Shown: positions 1-9,252, numbered from the stretch's first letter. The stretch is DNA of 64,000 nt from G963677915 sp963677915 (GCA_963677915.2 CAXXGE010000007.1:62001-126000); one strand, 5' to 3'. Notes: generated by a model from the sequence alone, not told the origin. Translations and numbers: made by a program.

Positions 1-198
1 GCTGTACAGAGCATGGCCTTCATCGGTCAGCTCTATGCCCTGCCCTTTTCGGATGAACAGCTTGACACCCAGGTCTTCCTCGAGCCCTTTGACTGACTTG
101 GTGACAGCAGGCTGTGATACGAAGAGCGTTTTTGCCGCAGCAGTGAAGCTTCCTTTTTCCGCCACATGATAAAAGACCTTGTACATTTCCATTGTCAT
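1..198 (-). CDS. LysR-family transcriptional regulator, N-terminal part (cut by window edge)
   Basis: The first 66 codons are present; the gene runs off the left edge. The visible part is the winged helix-turn-helix of LysR regulators: an MYKVFYHVAEKGSFTAAAKT helix, then VSQPAVTKSVKGLEEDLG as recognition helix and LFIRKGQGIELTDEGHALY as wing. The start at 198 is set by an AGGAGG Shine-Dalgarno 8 bases upstream. The gene is divergent from leuCD across a 130-bp gap holding a LysR-type dyad, so control of leuCD is the natural inference. The effector-binding domain lies outside the window, so the ligand cannot be judged. Confidence 0.9.
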   Translation of the reverse strand, partial: MTMEMYKVFYHVAEKGSFTAAAKTLFVSQPAVTKSVKGLEEDLGVKLFIRKGQGIELTDEGHALYS

Positions 199-222
199 AA
201 TTCCATCCTCCTACCCGACATA

Positions 223-240
223 TTATAACCTATAGTTATA
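223..240. promoter_or_regulatory. LysR-type operator dyad in the lysR/leuC intergenic region
   Basis: A near-perfect inverted repeat, TATAAC-CTATA-GTTATA (224-240), lies between the divergent LysR gene and leuC. It fits the T-N11-A rule for LysR sites. Its core also reads ATAA-N7-TTAT, the form described for CcpC, the LysR regulator of citrate and aconitase genes in Bacillus. Binding by the adjacent regulator is inferred from position. Confidence 0.55.
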
Positions 241-328
241 TCTTCAATCAATATTTTTCATTTTATTTATGATTCAGGATTGTGTAAAATAAATACATAC
301 ACAACATATAATGAAAGGACTGTAGACA

Positions 329-1741
329 ATGGCAGGTAAGACCCTCTATGAAAAGATCTGGGACGCACACGTCGTCGACCAGGAAGAAGGAAAACCAAGC
401 ATCATTTATATCGACTTGCACCTGTGCCACGAGGTCACATCGCCTCAGGCATTTGAAGGACTTAGACTGGCTGGCAGGAAGGTTCGACGCCCTGAGCTGA
501 CTTTTGCGACAATGGACCACAATGTGCCTACGAAAGACCGTTACAATATAAAAGACCCCATCTCGAAGAAGCAGATCGAGACACTGGATAAAAACGCCGC
601 TGATTTCGGTATCACCCTTTATGGACTGGACAGTGACGACCAAGGGATTGTCCATGTAATCGGACCGGAACTTGGCCTTACGCTTCCAGGCAAGACCATC
701 GTCTGCGGCGACAGCCATACGGCGACCCACGGTGCATTCGGCGCATTGGCTTTCGGTATCGGAACAAGCGAGGTGGAACATGTCTTGGCTACCCAATGTC
801 TCCAGCAGAAAAAATCCAAGACGATGAACGTAGCGATCAAAGGCTCCCTCGGACCCGGTGCAACAGCCAAAGACATTATCCTTGGCGTAATCAGCCAGTA
901 TGGCACTGATTTCGGTACAGGCTATGTGGTCGAGTTCACGGGACAGGCCATCCGCAACCTGACAATGGAAGGCCGGTTGACAGTCTGCAATATGGCTATC
1001 GAATTCGGAGCCAGAGCCGGCCTGATTGCGCCTGACGAGACCACTTTCAGCTATCTGAAAGGAAGACAGCATGCACCTCAAGGCGAAGCTTTCGACAAAG
1101 CAGTAGAAAACTGGAAGCAGCTGGTGACAGATGAAGATGCCGTTTATGACAAGACGATCGAATTCGACCTGGCAACACTGGAGCCTCAAGTCACTTGGGG
1201 CACAAGCCCTTCCATGGGCATAGGCATCACCGGCGTCGTGCCTTCTCCGTCTGATTTCGAGACAGCGAACGAGCAGCGCGCCTGCGAAAAAGCCCTGGAC
1301 TACATGGGACTGTCAGCAGGCACGCCTATGACAGACATCGCTATTGACGTAGCTTTCATCGGCTCCTGCACAAACGGCCGCATCGAAGACCTTCGTGCAG
1401 CTGCTGCGGTGGCAAAAGGCCACAGGGTCAATCCGAACGTAACGGCCCTTGTCGTGCCTGGTTCCCAAAAAGTCAAGCTGGCTGCCGAAGCGGAAGGCCT
1501 CGACAAGATCTTCATCGAAGCCGGCTTTGAATGGCGCGAATCCGGATGCAGCATGTGCCTTGCCATGAACCCCGATTACCTACAGCCAAAAGAGCGCTGC
1601 GCTTCCACATCCAACAGGAACTTCGAAGGACGCCAGGGACGCGGCGGCAGAACCCATCTTGTATCTCCAGCCATGGCGGCAGCGGCGGCAATCGCCGGCC
1701 ACTTCGTGGATGTCAGGGACCCTAACGCACTGGACAGGTAA
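329..1741 (+). CDS. leuC: 3-isopropylmalate dehydratase large subunit LeuC
   Basis: LeuC with LeuD isomerises 2-isopropylmalate to 3-isopropylmalate in leucine synthesis in the cytoplasm. The 470-aa protein is an aconitase-type Fe-S lyase. The three [4Fe-4S] ligands are visible: Cys347 (GSCTNG) and Cys407/Cys410 (SGCSMC), and the VCGDSHTATHGAFG motif is intact. AAAGGA precedes the ATG by a normal distance. leuD follows after 15 bases, so the two form an operon. At 470 aa with a 195-aa LeuD, the pair belongs to the longer enzyme type familiar from enteric bacteria, not the shorter roughly 420/165-aa type common in Clostridia. Confidence 0.97.
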   Translation: MAGKTLYEKIWDAHVVDQEEGKPSIIYIDLHLCHEVTSPQAFEGLRLAGRKVRRPELTFATMDHNVPTKDRYNIKDPISKKQIETLDKNAADFGITLYGLDSDDQGIVHVIGPELGLTLPGKTIVCGDSHTATHGAFGALAFGIGTSEVEHVLATQCLQQKKSKTMNVAIKGSLGPGATAKDIILGVISQYGTDFGTGYVVEFTGQAIRNLTMEGRLTVCNMAIEFGARAGLIAPDETTFSYLKGRQHAPQGEAFDKAVENWKQLVTDEDAVYDKTIEFDLATLEPQVTWGTSPSMGIGITGVVPSPSDFETANEQRACEKALDYMGLSAGTPMTDIAIDVAFIGSCTNGRIEDLRAAAAVAKGHRVNPNVTALVVPGSQKVKLAAEAEGLDKIFIEAGFEWRESGCSMCLAMNPDYLQPKERCASTSNRNFEGRQGRGGRTHLVSPAMAAAAAIAGHFVDVRDPNALDR

Positions 1742-1756
1742 AGGAGGAGGATAGCC

Positions 1757-2344
1757 ATGAAACCATTCGAAAAACTAAACGGCATTGTCATGCCGATAGA
1801 CAGGACAAATATCGATACAGACGCCATCATTCCAAAGCAGTTTCTGAAGCGCATCGAACGCAGCGGTTTCGGTCAGTTCGTCTTCTACGAATTCAGATAT
1901 GACGAGAACGACAAGCCGATTGAAGACTCCGTCTTCAACCAGCAGCGCTATGACGGTGCTTCCGTACTGCTCTCCAGGGATAACTTCGGATGCGGCTCAT
2001 CAAGAGAACACGCACCTTGGGCCCTTGAAGACTATGGATTCCGCGTCATCATCGCACCGTCCTATGCCGACATATTCTTCAACAACTGTTTCAACAACGG
2101 CATCCTGCCCATCGTTGCAGATAACAGCATCATGGACAAGCTGTTCGAGAACACCTGCAGCATCGAGGGATACAGGCTCGAAGTCGACCTGGAAGCGCAG
2201 GAAATCCGCGATGCATACGGCCTTGTCATTCCATTTGACGTGGATCCCTTCAGAAAGCGCAAGCTGCTTGAAGGTCTTGACGATATCGCCCTTACCCTTC
2301 TGAAAGAAGATAAAATTGCCGCCTACGAGAAGGCTCACAAATAA
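1757..2344 (+). CDS. leuD: 3-isopropylmalate dehydratase small subunit LeuD
   Basis: Small swivelling subunit of isopropylmalate isomerase, 195 aa, partner of the LeuC just upstream. The substrate-recognition loop GCGSSREHAPWAL is at about residues 75-88, and the N-terminal PIDRTNIDTDAIIPKQFLK segment is typical of the family. A strong AAAGGAGGAGG site overlaps the end of leuC and sits just before the ATG, consistent with coupled expression. A terminator follows directly, so the transcript is probably leuC-leuD only. The length matches the long LeuD form. Confidence 0.97.
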   Translation: MKPFEKLNGIVMPIDRTNIDTDAIIPKQFLKRIERSGFGQFVFYEFRYDENDKPIEDSVFNQQRYDGASVLLSRDNFGCGSSREHAPWALEDYGFRVIIAPSYADIFFNNCFNNGILPIVADNSIMDKLFENTCSIEGYRLEVDLEAQEIRDAYGLVIPFDVDPFRKRKLLEGLDDIALTLLKEDKIAAYEKAHK

Positions 2345-2356
2345 TAACCAGAAATG

Positions 2357-2392
2357 GCAAAAGGTCCCGAATATGGGACCTTTGCTTTTTTC
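2357..2392 (+). terminator. Intrinsic terminator after leuCD
   Basis: Perfect stem GCAAAAGGTCCC / GGGACCTTTGC around a 6-base loop, followed by a T6 run. It separates leuCD from trkA. Confidence 0.9.
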
Positions 2393-2454
2393 TGAATTAT
2401 TCGCTATACTAGTAACATTGAGCATTCATGTAAAGAAAGAAGGTTGATTAAAAT

Positions 2455-3807
2455 ATGAAGGTTATGATCATCGGAGCGGGCAAGCTGGGAAGAAAACTGG
2501 CTTCCGCCATGCTGAACGGAGAAATCGAAGTTACCATCATCGATCAAAATGCGAGCCTGCTGGAACATCTTGTAGGACACATAGATGTACTGACAGTGCA
2601 CGCCAGCGGTACAGATGTCGCGGTCTTGGAGGAACTGAACATAGCCAGCTACGATCTGACGATCGCAGTCACCGGCAACGATGATACCAACGTACTTATC
2701 AGCTCGCTGGCAAAGAAGCTGGGCTGCAAGCGGACGGTCGCAAGGATAAGAAACCCGGAGTATTCAAAACAACTGGAATTCATGAAAGATATGTACAACA
2801 TCGACCACGTCATCAATCCGGAGCAGGCCACGGCCAATGAAATGCTGAGATACCTCATGGAAAGCTATACCTTTTTCTTCGGTGATTACGGCAAGGGGCG
2901 TGTCTCGGTCGTCAACATCAACATAAAGAACCTGCCTGATTTCAACAAGTCGATCAGCGAACTGAAGTATTTCGATGAGCTGGTCATCGTCGCCATATCC
3001 AGAAACGGCGATATCATCATCCCCAACGGTTCCACGGTCCTTGAGGAAAACGACATCCTATATCTGATGGGCAAGAAAGAGAAGATCAAGGTCATCGGCG
3101 ACATCATGAAAAAGAACATCGAAACAAAGCCCATCAAGAAAGTCATGATCTTGGGCGGCAGCATGATCTCCTATTATCTTGCCAATGCACTGGCTCCGAA
3201 GGGAATAAAGGTCAAGATCATAGAATCCGATCTGGAAAGGTGTAAGGAACTTTCAAAGCAGCTTCCCGAAAACACGCTGGTCATCCACGGCCAGGGCATC
3301 GATGTGGACCTGCTTGAAGAGGAGAACATCGATGACTATGATGCCTTCATCGGCTGCACCGGTTACGATGAAGAGAATATCTTCTCGTCGCTGATGGCCA
3401 AGCAGCACAACATCCCCAAGGTCATCGCCAAGATTTCCAGGGAGAGCTATGTGCATATCATAGAAAAGCTCGGCATCGACATGACCATCAACCCGATGAA
3501 CATCACCGCATCGAACATCCTGAAATACATCAGGGGCGGGAAAGTCGTCTCCGTCTCGCTGCTTCTGGACGGCCAGGCCGAAGTGACCGAAATCATCGCT
3601 TCAGAGAAACTGGAGATCCTGAACAAGCCGCTTAAAAAACTGAATCTGCCAAAGAGCATCATCATCGGGGCCATCGTTCATGGCAGCGAAGTCATCATTC
3701 CAAACGGCGATTCGAAAATACATGCAGGCGACAGGTTCGTCGTCTTCTCGCTGCTGTCGGAAGTACCTGCACTGGAAAAATTCTTTAAGCTGAAGGATGG
3801 TCGCTGA
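2455..3807 (+). CDS. trkA: Trk system potassium uptake protein TrkA
   Basis: Peripheral nucleotide-binding subunit that gates the TrkH potassium channel-like transporter. The 450-aa protein has two tandem RCK units. The first begins with a Rossmann glycine motif, MIIGAGKLGRKLA, near residue 4, and the second with MILGGSMISYYLA near residue 229. Each is followed by an RCK_C (TrkA_C) domain. The second glycine motif is degenerate, so NAD(H) or ATP binding may be mainly through the first. trkH starts on the last base of the stop codon (TGATG), showing tight coupling. Confidence 0.96.
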   Translation: MKVMIIGAGKLGRKLASAMLNGEIEVTIIDQNASLLEHLVGHIDVLTVHASGTDVAVLEELNIASYDLTIAVTGNDDTNVLISSLAKKLGCKRTVARIRNPEYSKQLEFMKDMYNIDHVINPEQATANEMLRYLMESYTFFFGDYGKGRVSVVNINIKNLPDFNKSISELKYFDELVIVAISRNGDIIIPNGSTVLEENDILYLMGKKEKIKVIGDIMKKNIETKPIKKVMILGGSMISYYLANALAPKGIKVKIIESDLERCKELSKQLPENTLVIHGQGIDVDLLEEENIDDYDAFIGCTGYDEENIFSSLMAKQHNIPKVIAKISRESYVHIIEKLGIDMTINPMNITASNILKYIRGGKVVSVSLLLDGQAEVTEIIASEKLEILNKPLKKLNLPKSIIIGAIVHGSEVIIPNGDSKIHAGDRFVVFSLLSEVPALEKFFKLKDGR

Positions 3808-5252
3808 TGAAATCGAAACTGGTATTCAAAATAATGGGCTATCTCCTGCTGCTTCTGGCAGTCAGCATGATTCCCCCATTCCTCATCGCACTGTTCACCG
3901 GACAGGACGACATGATGGCCTTCCTGATCAGCATAGCGGTCACCGCTGTGACAGGGTTTGTCCTGATGCGCATAAAGATCGATGAGAAGTCAACGGTAAA
4001 GAACCGTGAAGGCCTTGCCATCGTCACCTTCGGCTGGCTGTTCGCCTCCATCTTCGGGGCGTTGCCCTTCTTCATATCGGGATACATACCCAGTTACATC
4101 GATGCCTTCTTCGAGACCGTGTCCGGCTTCACCACAACGGGAGCCACCATCCTGACGGATATCGAAGTGCTGCCGATGGGCCTTTTGTTCTGGCGCTCCT
4201 TCGCCCACTGGATCGGCGGCATGGGCATCCTGGTTGTCGCCGTCGCCATCCTTCAGATGGTGGGGTCGAGCGGCTTCCACATCTTCAAGGCGGAGAGTCC
4301 CGGGCCCATCGCGGACAAGATAGCGCCCCGCATCAAGGATACGGCCAAGATCCTTTACACCGCCTATGTGGCCATTACACTGCTGGAATTCGTGCTCCTT
4401 ATATTCGGCGGCATGAGCGCCTATGAATCGGCGATACATACCTTCGGTACCCTCGGTACGGGTGGCTTCTCGACAAGGAATGCCAGCATCGGCGCTTTCA
4501 ACAGCTCCTACATCACCATCGTCATATCCATATTCATGATCATGTCGGGTGTGAACTTCTCGCTGTACTATCTGATTTTCAAAAGAAAATTCAGGGACGT
4601 CTACAAGAACAGCGAACTCAGGCTTTACCTGGGCGTCATCCTCGCATCGACAATCGCCATCGCCATCAACACCAACGCGACGGTCTATGCCAACTGGTTC
4701 GAATCGTTCAAGCATGCGCTGTTCCAGGTCAGTTCCCTTGTGACCACCACCGGCTATACCTCCTTCGACTACGAGCAGTGGGACACTTTCTCACAGGCCA
4801 TCCTTTTCATGCTCATGTTCGTCGGAGGCAGTGCAGGCTCCACCGGCGGATCAATCAAGGTCATCCGGATCCTGGCACTGATCAAGCTGGTGAAAAGGGA
4901 ATTCATCAAGATCCTCCATCCGCGTTCGGTCGTCACAGTGAAAATAGACGGACAGGCAATGGCCGACGACACCCTGATGAACATAGCGAGTTTCTTCATG
5001 CTGTATATGATGATCTTCATCTTCGGTTCGATCATCGTAGCCACAGAAGGGGTCGGCCTTACCGGCGCGGCAAGTTCCGTGGCAGCGACCCTGGGCAACA
5101 TCGGTCCCGGTTTTGGATTCGTAGGACCGACACAGACCTATGCAGCCTTCTCGCCGCCTATCAAGCTGCTGCTGTCCTTCTTCATGATACTGGGAAGACT
5201 GGAACTGTTTACAGTGCTTGCGCTGCTGACGCCTAAGTTCTGGAGAGCGTAA
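3807..5252 (+). CDS. trkH: Trk potassium uptake membrane subunit TrkH
   Basis: Integral membrane subunit of the Trk K+ uptake system, 481 aa with about ten hydrophobic segments and the four pore-loop repeats of the family. Filter-like segments are visible, for example TVSGFTTTGATIL near residue 105 and a later VTTTGYTSFDYEQW. The GGAGSTGGSIKVIR-type loop (here GGSAGSTGGSIK) is also typical. It overlaps trkA by one base, so the two are an operon. A terminator follows 20 bases after the stop. Confidence 0.96.
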   Translation: MKSKLVFKIMGYLLLLLAVSMIPPFLIALFTGQDDMMAFLISIAVTAVTGFVLMRIKIDEKSTVKNREGLAIVTFGWLFASIFGALPFFISGYIPSYIDAFFETVSGFTTTGATILTDIEVLPMGLLFWRSFAHWIGGMGILVVAVAILQMVGSSGFHIFKAESPGPIADKIAPRIKDTAKILYTAYVAITLLEFVLLIFGGMSAYESAIHTFGTLGTGGFSTRNASIGAFNSSYITIVISIFMIMSGVNFSLYYLIFKRKFRDVYKNSELRLYLGVILASTIAIAINTNATVYANWFESFKHALFQVSSLVTTTGYTSFDYEQWDTFSQAILFMLMFVGGSAGSTGGSIKVIRILALIKLVKREFIKILHPRSVVTVKIDGQAMADDTLMNIASFFMLYMMIFIFGSIIVATEGVGLTGAASSVAATLGNIGPGFGFVGPTQTYAAFSPPIKLLLSFFMILGRLELFTVLALLTPKFWRA

Positions 5253-5272
5253 ACTATCAAAATAATGTCAGT

Positions 5273-5310
5273 AAAAGGGACTGCCTCAAAATGAGACGGT
5301 CCCTTTTTTA
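5273..5310. terminator. Terminator shared by trkAH and nrdDG
   Basis: Stem AAAGGGAC / GTCCCTTT with an inner GCCTC/GAGAC pairing, T-rich on the plus side (T6) and shorter on the minus side (TTTTAC). It lies between convergent trkH and nrdG. Confidence 0.8.
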
Positions 5311-5323
5311 TTGATGCCTGGCC

Positions 5324-5962
5324 TCAGCATCCTCGCACTTTCACGCCATACCGCTGCTCCAAGCTGGCCATCACACTGACAGGATAAGGCTCCGGATCAT
5401 CCACACTGTTCACCCGAAATTGCTGCAGATAAAAGGCATCCTTTGAATATTCCTTACATAGTCTTTCCAAACTAGGTATGTCTATACTCGGGTACACTGT
5501 CGTTCTGAATTCGCAGCTCCCGAATGCCCTTAAGATACTGATGCTGTCACGCACCGAATCATAAGTCATGCCGCTGATCGCCTCGTACGCTTCAGGCACT
5601 GTCTTGATATCCATCGCGATATAATCCACAAGGTTCTTTCGGATGATTTCCTCAAGCAGCCTGGAATTCGATCCGTTGGTATCCAGCTTGACCGGATACC
5701 CGAGTGATTTGACCTTTTTCAGCAGCTCCGGAAGGTCCTTGTGGATTGTAGGTTCGCCTCCTGATATGACGACGCCGTCAATGCTGCCTTTCCTGGATTC
5801 AAGATGTTTGAAAATATCAGCTTCATCCAACACCTTTTCAGCCGTCAGTCCCGCATTGTGACAATAGGGACAATTCATGTTGCAGCCTTGTGTGAAGATG
5901 ACTGCTGATATTTTCCCGGGATAGTCCAGAAACGAACAGGGGTTGTAGGCTGCAATCTTCAT
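5324..5962 (-). CDS. nrdG: Anaerobic ribonucleotide reductase activating protein NrdG
   Basis: Radical-SAM activase that installs the glycyl radical on NrdD. The 212-aa protein carries the cluster motif CNMNCPYC with Cys27, Cys31 and Cys34, followed by the SAM-binding SGGEPT at about residues 67-72. The start at 5962 was chosen because the ATG overlaps the nrdD stop codon (TAATG) and begins the conserved MKIAAYNP segment; the longer reading frame upstream is inside nrdD. The C-terminal part also resembles the YjjW-type activases, but the gene pairing with nrdD decides the call. Confidence 0.93.
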   Translation of the reverse strand: MKIAAYNPCSFLDYPGKISAVIFTQGCNMNCPYCHNAGLTAEKVLDEADIFKHLESRKGSIDGVVISGGEPTIHKDLPELLKKVKSLGYPVKLDTNGSNSRLLEEIIRKNLVDYIAMDIKTVPEAYEAISGMTYDSVRDSISILRAFGSCEFRTTVYPSIDIPSLERLCKEYSKDAFYLQQFRVNSVDDPEPYPVSVMASLEQRYGVKVRGC

Positions 5963-8040
5963 TAATCCACCAAGGCGAATTTCAAGCGGTCTGAAAATTC
6001 CTGCTTCTTTCCGGTATTGTATGCCTGCACCGGCCTGTAGTACCCAGTCACCCTGGAATAAACCATCGCTTCCTCGCCGCATTCCGGACAGGTGAAATGT
6101 TCGCCTCTCATATAGCCATGGTTTCTGCAGTGAGAAAATGTCGGCGTGTAGGAAATATACGGCAATTCATAACGGCTGAAAACCCTTTGGATCAGACGGC
6201 CGATCACCGAAGGCTCTTCAATATAGTCTGCCGTGTATAGATGCAGCACCGTTCCGCCAGTATATTTGGACTGCAGCGAATCCTGAAGCTCTACCACTTC
6301 AAAAATATCCTCCGAATACATAGGCGGCAGCTGTGTGGAATTGGTGTAGTATGGCGTCTCATTCGTCCCCTGGCAATAGATGTCCGGATACATGCTGCGG
6401 TCCTTCAGGGCCAGACGATAGGCTGTCGATTCAGCAGGCGTCGCTTCCAGATTGTACATGTACCCGGTCGATTCCTGAATCCCGGCCATCCGTTCCCTTA
6501 AATAGTCCATGATTGCATTGGCAAAAGCCCGTCCTTCTTCGCTTCCTATGTCTTTCCCCAGGAAATTCATCAGCGCTTCGTTCATACCGACAAGCCCGAT
6601 GGTCGAAAAATGATTCGACCAGTAATCGCCTGTCTTTTCCTTGATGCCTCCCAAATAAATTCTGCAATAAGGATACAGCCCTTCGTCGGTCCACTTTTCA
6701 ATACACTTGCGTTTCAGTTCCAGGGATTCAACTGCTATATCAATCACACTGCCCAGCCGCTTGAAAAAGTCGGTCTCATCCGATGCCCTATATCCTATTC
6801 TCGGCATGTTGACCGTCACTACACCGATACTCCCCGTCAAAGGATTGGAGCCAAACAGGCCACCGCCCCGCTTTCTCAGTTCCCTCTGGTCCAGACGCAG
6901 GCGGCAGCACATGGATCTGGCGTCTTCAGGTGACAGGTCCGAGTTGACGAAATTCGCGAAATAAGGCACCCCGAACTTCATGGTAAGCGCCATCCACTCC
7001 TTTACCACGGCCGCTTCCCAGTCGAAACCTGCTGTGATGTTCAGCGTCGGAATGGGGAAGGTGAACAGACGCCCTTTTGAATCCCCCTCCATCATGCACT
7101 CCACAAAAGCCTTGTTGATCATGTCCATTTCTTCCTGGAACTGTCCGTAGCACATATCCTGTATCTGTCCGCCGATTACCACCGTCGTATCTTTCAGGTT
7201 GGAAGGACAGGACAGGTCAAATGTCAGATTGGAAAAAGGTGCCTGGCCGCCCACACGCATTGGCATGTTGATTTCAAACACAAAGGATTTGATCAGTCTT
7301 TTAACTTCCCCAAAGGAAAGCTTATCGTAATAAACAAAGGGAGCAAGATATGTGTCAAAAGAGCTGAAGGCCTGCGCTCCGGCATTTTCAAGCTGGGTGG
7401 CAAATATGGAATTGGCCAGCTGACCCAACAGTGTAGACAGATGTTTGGCGGGCGCACTGGATTGACGTTCTCCTCTGAATCCTTCCATGATCAACTGATA
7501 CAGATCCCATCCGGAGCAGTAAGGTGACAGGAAGCCAAGGTCATGGATATGCATATCCCCACTCTCATGGGCATGGGCGACTTCAACCGGATAGATATCA
7601 TTAAGCCAATACAGTTTGACGAACTCTTCCCGGGTATAGTTGTAAAGGGCCATCACCGATCGGTCGGCACCGTTGGCATTTTCCTTGATCTGCCAGTCCG
7701 AGTCATTCAGATAGTTGTTCATCAGTTGAATCGTTGCACCGGCCAAGGCATTTTTTTCCCTCGCTTCCGCATGTTGATGGCGATACAGAATATACTTTTT
7801 TGCTGTTTTAGCATGGCCGTTTTCGATGAGCACTTTCTCCACCGCATCCTGGATGTTTTCGATGTCCACAGGTTCACTGTACCGTTCCCCCACATACGCC
7901 ATCACTTCATCCGTCAGATGAAGGGCCATATCGAAGTCATTGCCGCCACATGCCTTCGCTGCTTTGAAAATCGCCCTGGCAATTTTCATTTTGTTGAACT
8001 CCGCGATGCTGCCGTTTCTTTTCCTTACTTCACTAATCAT
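5962..8040 (-). CDS. nrdD: Class III anaerobic ribonucleoside-triphosphate reductase NrdD
   Basis: Oxygen-sensitive glycyl radical enzyme that makes dNTPs from NTPs under anaerobiosis. The 692-aa protein has an N-terminal ATP-cone (RKRNGSIAEFNKMKIARAI onward, about residues 5-95), the catalytic barrel and a C-terminal zinc site (CRNHGY..CPEC). The radical glycine is Gly666 in RVTGYY. A GGAGGAG site precedes the ATG. The gene lies behind a cobalamin riboswitch, so it is expected to be shut off when B12 is available, presumably because a B12-dependent class II reductase is encoded elsewhere. That partner is not in this window. Confidence 0.97.
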   Translation of the reverse strand: MISEVRKRNGSIAEFNKMKIARAIFKAAKACGGNDFDMALHLTDEVMAYVGERYSEPVDIENIQDAVEKVLIENGHAKTAKKYILYRHQHAEAREKNALAGATIQLMNNYLNDSDWQIKENANGADRSVMALYNYTREEFVKLYWLNDIYPVEVAHAHESGDMHIHDLGFLSPYCSGWDLYQLIMEGFRGERQSSAPAKHLSTLLGQLANSIFATQLENAGAQAFSSFDTYLAPFVYYDKLSFGEVKRLIKSFVFEINMPMRVGGQAPFSNLTFDLSCPSNLKDTTVVIGGQIQDMCYGQFQEEMDMINKAFVECMMEGDSKGRLFTFPIPTLNITAGFDWEAAVVKEWMALTMKFGVPYFANFVNSDLSPEDARSMCCRLRLDQRELRKRGGGLFGSNPLTGSIGVVTVNMPRIGYRASDETDFFKRLGSVIDIAVESLELKRKCIEKWTDEGLYPYCRIYLGGIKEKTGDYWSNHFSTIGLVGMNEALMNFLGKDIGSEEGRAFANAIMDYLRERMAGIQESTGYMYNLEATPAESTAYRLALKDRSMYPDIYCQGTNETPYYTNSTQLPPMYSEDIFEVVELQDSLQSKYTGGTVLHLYTADYIEEPSVIGRLIQRVFSRYELPYISYTPTFSHCRNHGYMRGEHFTCPECGEEAMVYSRVTGYYRPVQAYNTGKKQEFSDRLKFALVD

Positions 8041-8080
8041 CTTCCCTGCTCCTCCTGATAATAATATATGATGGGAAACA

Positions 8081-8109
8081 AAAAACCTCTATACCCGAGG
8101 GTATAAAGG
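8081..8109 (-). terminator. Terminator in the riboswitch expression platform of nrdDG
   Basis: On the minus strand the stem CCTTTATACCC / GGGTATAGAGG with a 2-base loop is followed by T6. It lies between the cobalamin aptamer and the nrdD ribosome site, the position of a ligand-controlled terminator. Confidence 0.8.
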
Positions 8110-8167
8110 CTGTTCGATGTCACAAAGACACATCATAATCCTATCACTTCCCACCGAAGTCCGATCA

Positions 8168-8335
8168 TATTCATAGGCAGGTCTCCTGACTCATGTTCAC
8201 TTTACTCGCCGGCCTTCCCATAAACAATTTACAGTGGCAGTAGGCTTTCATCCCATTTACAGTAGCGGGGGCTGCGGAAGATTCTCACTTCCTTCCCTTT
8301 TGACATCAGGCTTTCACCTGATGACCTATAAACAC
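8168..8335 (-). promoter_or_regulatory. Cobalamin riboswitch upstream of nrdDG
   Basis: The minus strand shows the conserved B12-aptamer blocks in order: CCGCAGCCCCCGCTACTGTA, AGCCTACTGCCACTG, GGGAAGGC and the B12 box GTCAGGAGACCTGCC near 8173-8195. A terminator hairpin lies 60 bases downstream. Known aptamers of this family turn genes off when adenosylcobalamin binds. Here the regulated enzyme is the B12-independent reductase. Confidence 0.95.
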
Positions 8336-8394
8336 AATATGTAGTTGTTATTCATTTTATCACATACTATATATTGAAACAAGTAAGGTTTTCA

Positions 8395-9252
8395 TTATTC
8401 TACAACATTCTTCAATCTGCCCACGCCTTCGACAACAATCTCAACCGTAGAACCACTTTTCAGCAGGCGCTGCGGTGAAAACCCCATGCCGACACCACTT
8501 GGTGTTCCTGTAGCGATGACATCCCCGGGATTCAGCGTCATCCCGTTGGACAGCCATTCCACCAGGTCGGCGATTGGATGGATCATCAGGTTTGTATTAG
8601 CGCTTTGGCGGACTTCACCGTCGACGATGCTCTGCACCAGCAGGTTTTGAGGATCAGGAACCTCATCCTTAGTCACGGTCCACGGTCCAATTGGACAGAA
8701 GGTATCGAGGCTTTTCCCCTTGAACCACTGTTGGTGGTTCTTTTGCAGGTCCCTGGCAGACACATCGTTCAGCACAGTGTAGCCGTAGATGTACTCGTAG
8801 GCCTCCTCCTTGGAAATGTTGATACCTTTTTTCCCGATGACAATCGCCAATTCCGCTTCATAGTCGATTGCAGTGGTCGCTTCGGGATGACTCTTGATTG
8901 TGTCGCCATCTGTTATCATTGAAGACAGTGCCTTTGTGAAAAATACCGGTGTTTCCCTAATCCTGTCCACATCCTCATCGCTTCCGTCGAATTCCTTGAT
9001 GTGGTCGACATAGTTTTTTCCAACGCACAGGATGTTTTTTGTCGGCATGACAGGCGGAAGCAGCTTGACATCCTGCCTGCTGATTCTGTCTGGCAGTTCC
9101 TTTTCGGTCTGATGTGTATTGAAATACTCAATGACCTGATTGAAATCCAGCAATCCTGCTGTTTCCTCAAGATTTGTTAAAATACTGTTGCTTCTTTGAT
9201 CGTAGATTCCCCAATGTTTTGCCTCAGAAATCTCAAAACTGACTATTTTCAT
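8395..9252 (-). CDS. Fumarylacetoacetate hydrolase family protein
   Basis: A 285-aa member of the FAH fold superfamily, which includes acylpyruvases, 2-keto-4-pentenoate hydratases and oxaloacetate tautomerases. The metal ligands are present: Glu132 and Glu134 in DYEAELAIVIG and Asp163 in NDVSARD. The GTPSGVGMG turn near the C-terminus is also typical. The N-terminal 70 residues form the small extra domain of many family members. An AGGAGA site lies 8 bases before the ATG. The genes around it do not form a pathway, so the substrate cannot be given; oxaloacetate enol-keto tautomerase or acylpyruvate hydrolase are the likelier choices. Confidence 0.85.
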   Translation of the reverse strand: MKIVSFEISEAKHWGIYDQRSNSILTNLEETAGLLDFNQVIEYFNTHQTEKELPDRISRQDVKLLPPVMPTKNILCVGKNYVDHIKEFDGSDEDVDRIRETPVFFTKALSSMITDGDTIKSHPEATTAIDYEAELAIVIGKKGINISKEEAYEYIYGYTVLNDVSARDLQKNHQQWFKGKSLDTFCPIGPWTVTKDEVPDPQNLLVQSIVDGEVRQSANTNLMIHPIADLVEWLSNGMTLNPGDVIATGTPSGVGMGFSPQRLLKSGSTVEIVVEGVGRLKNVVE

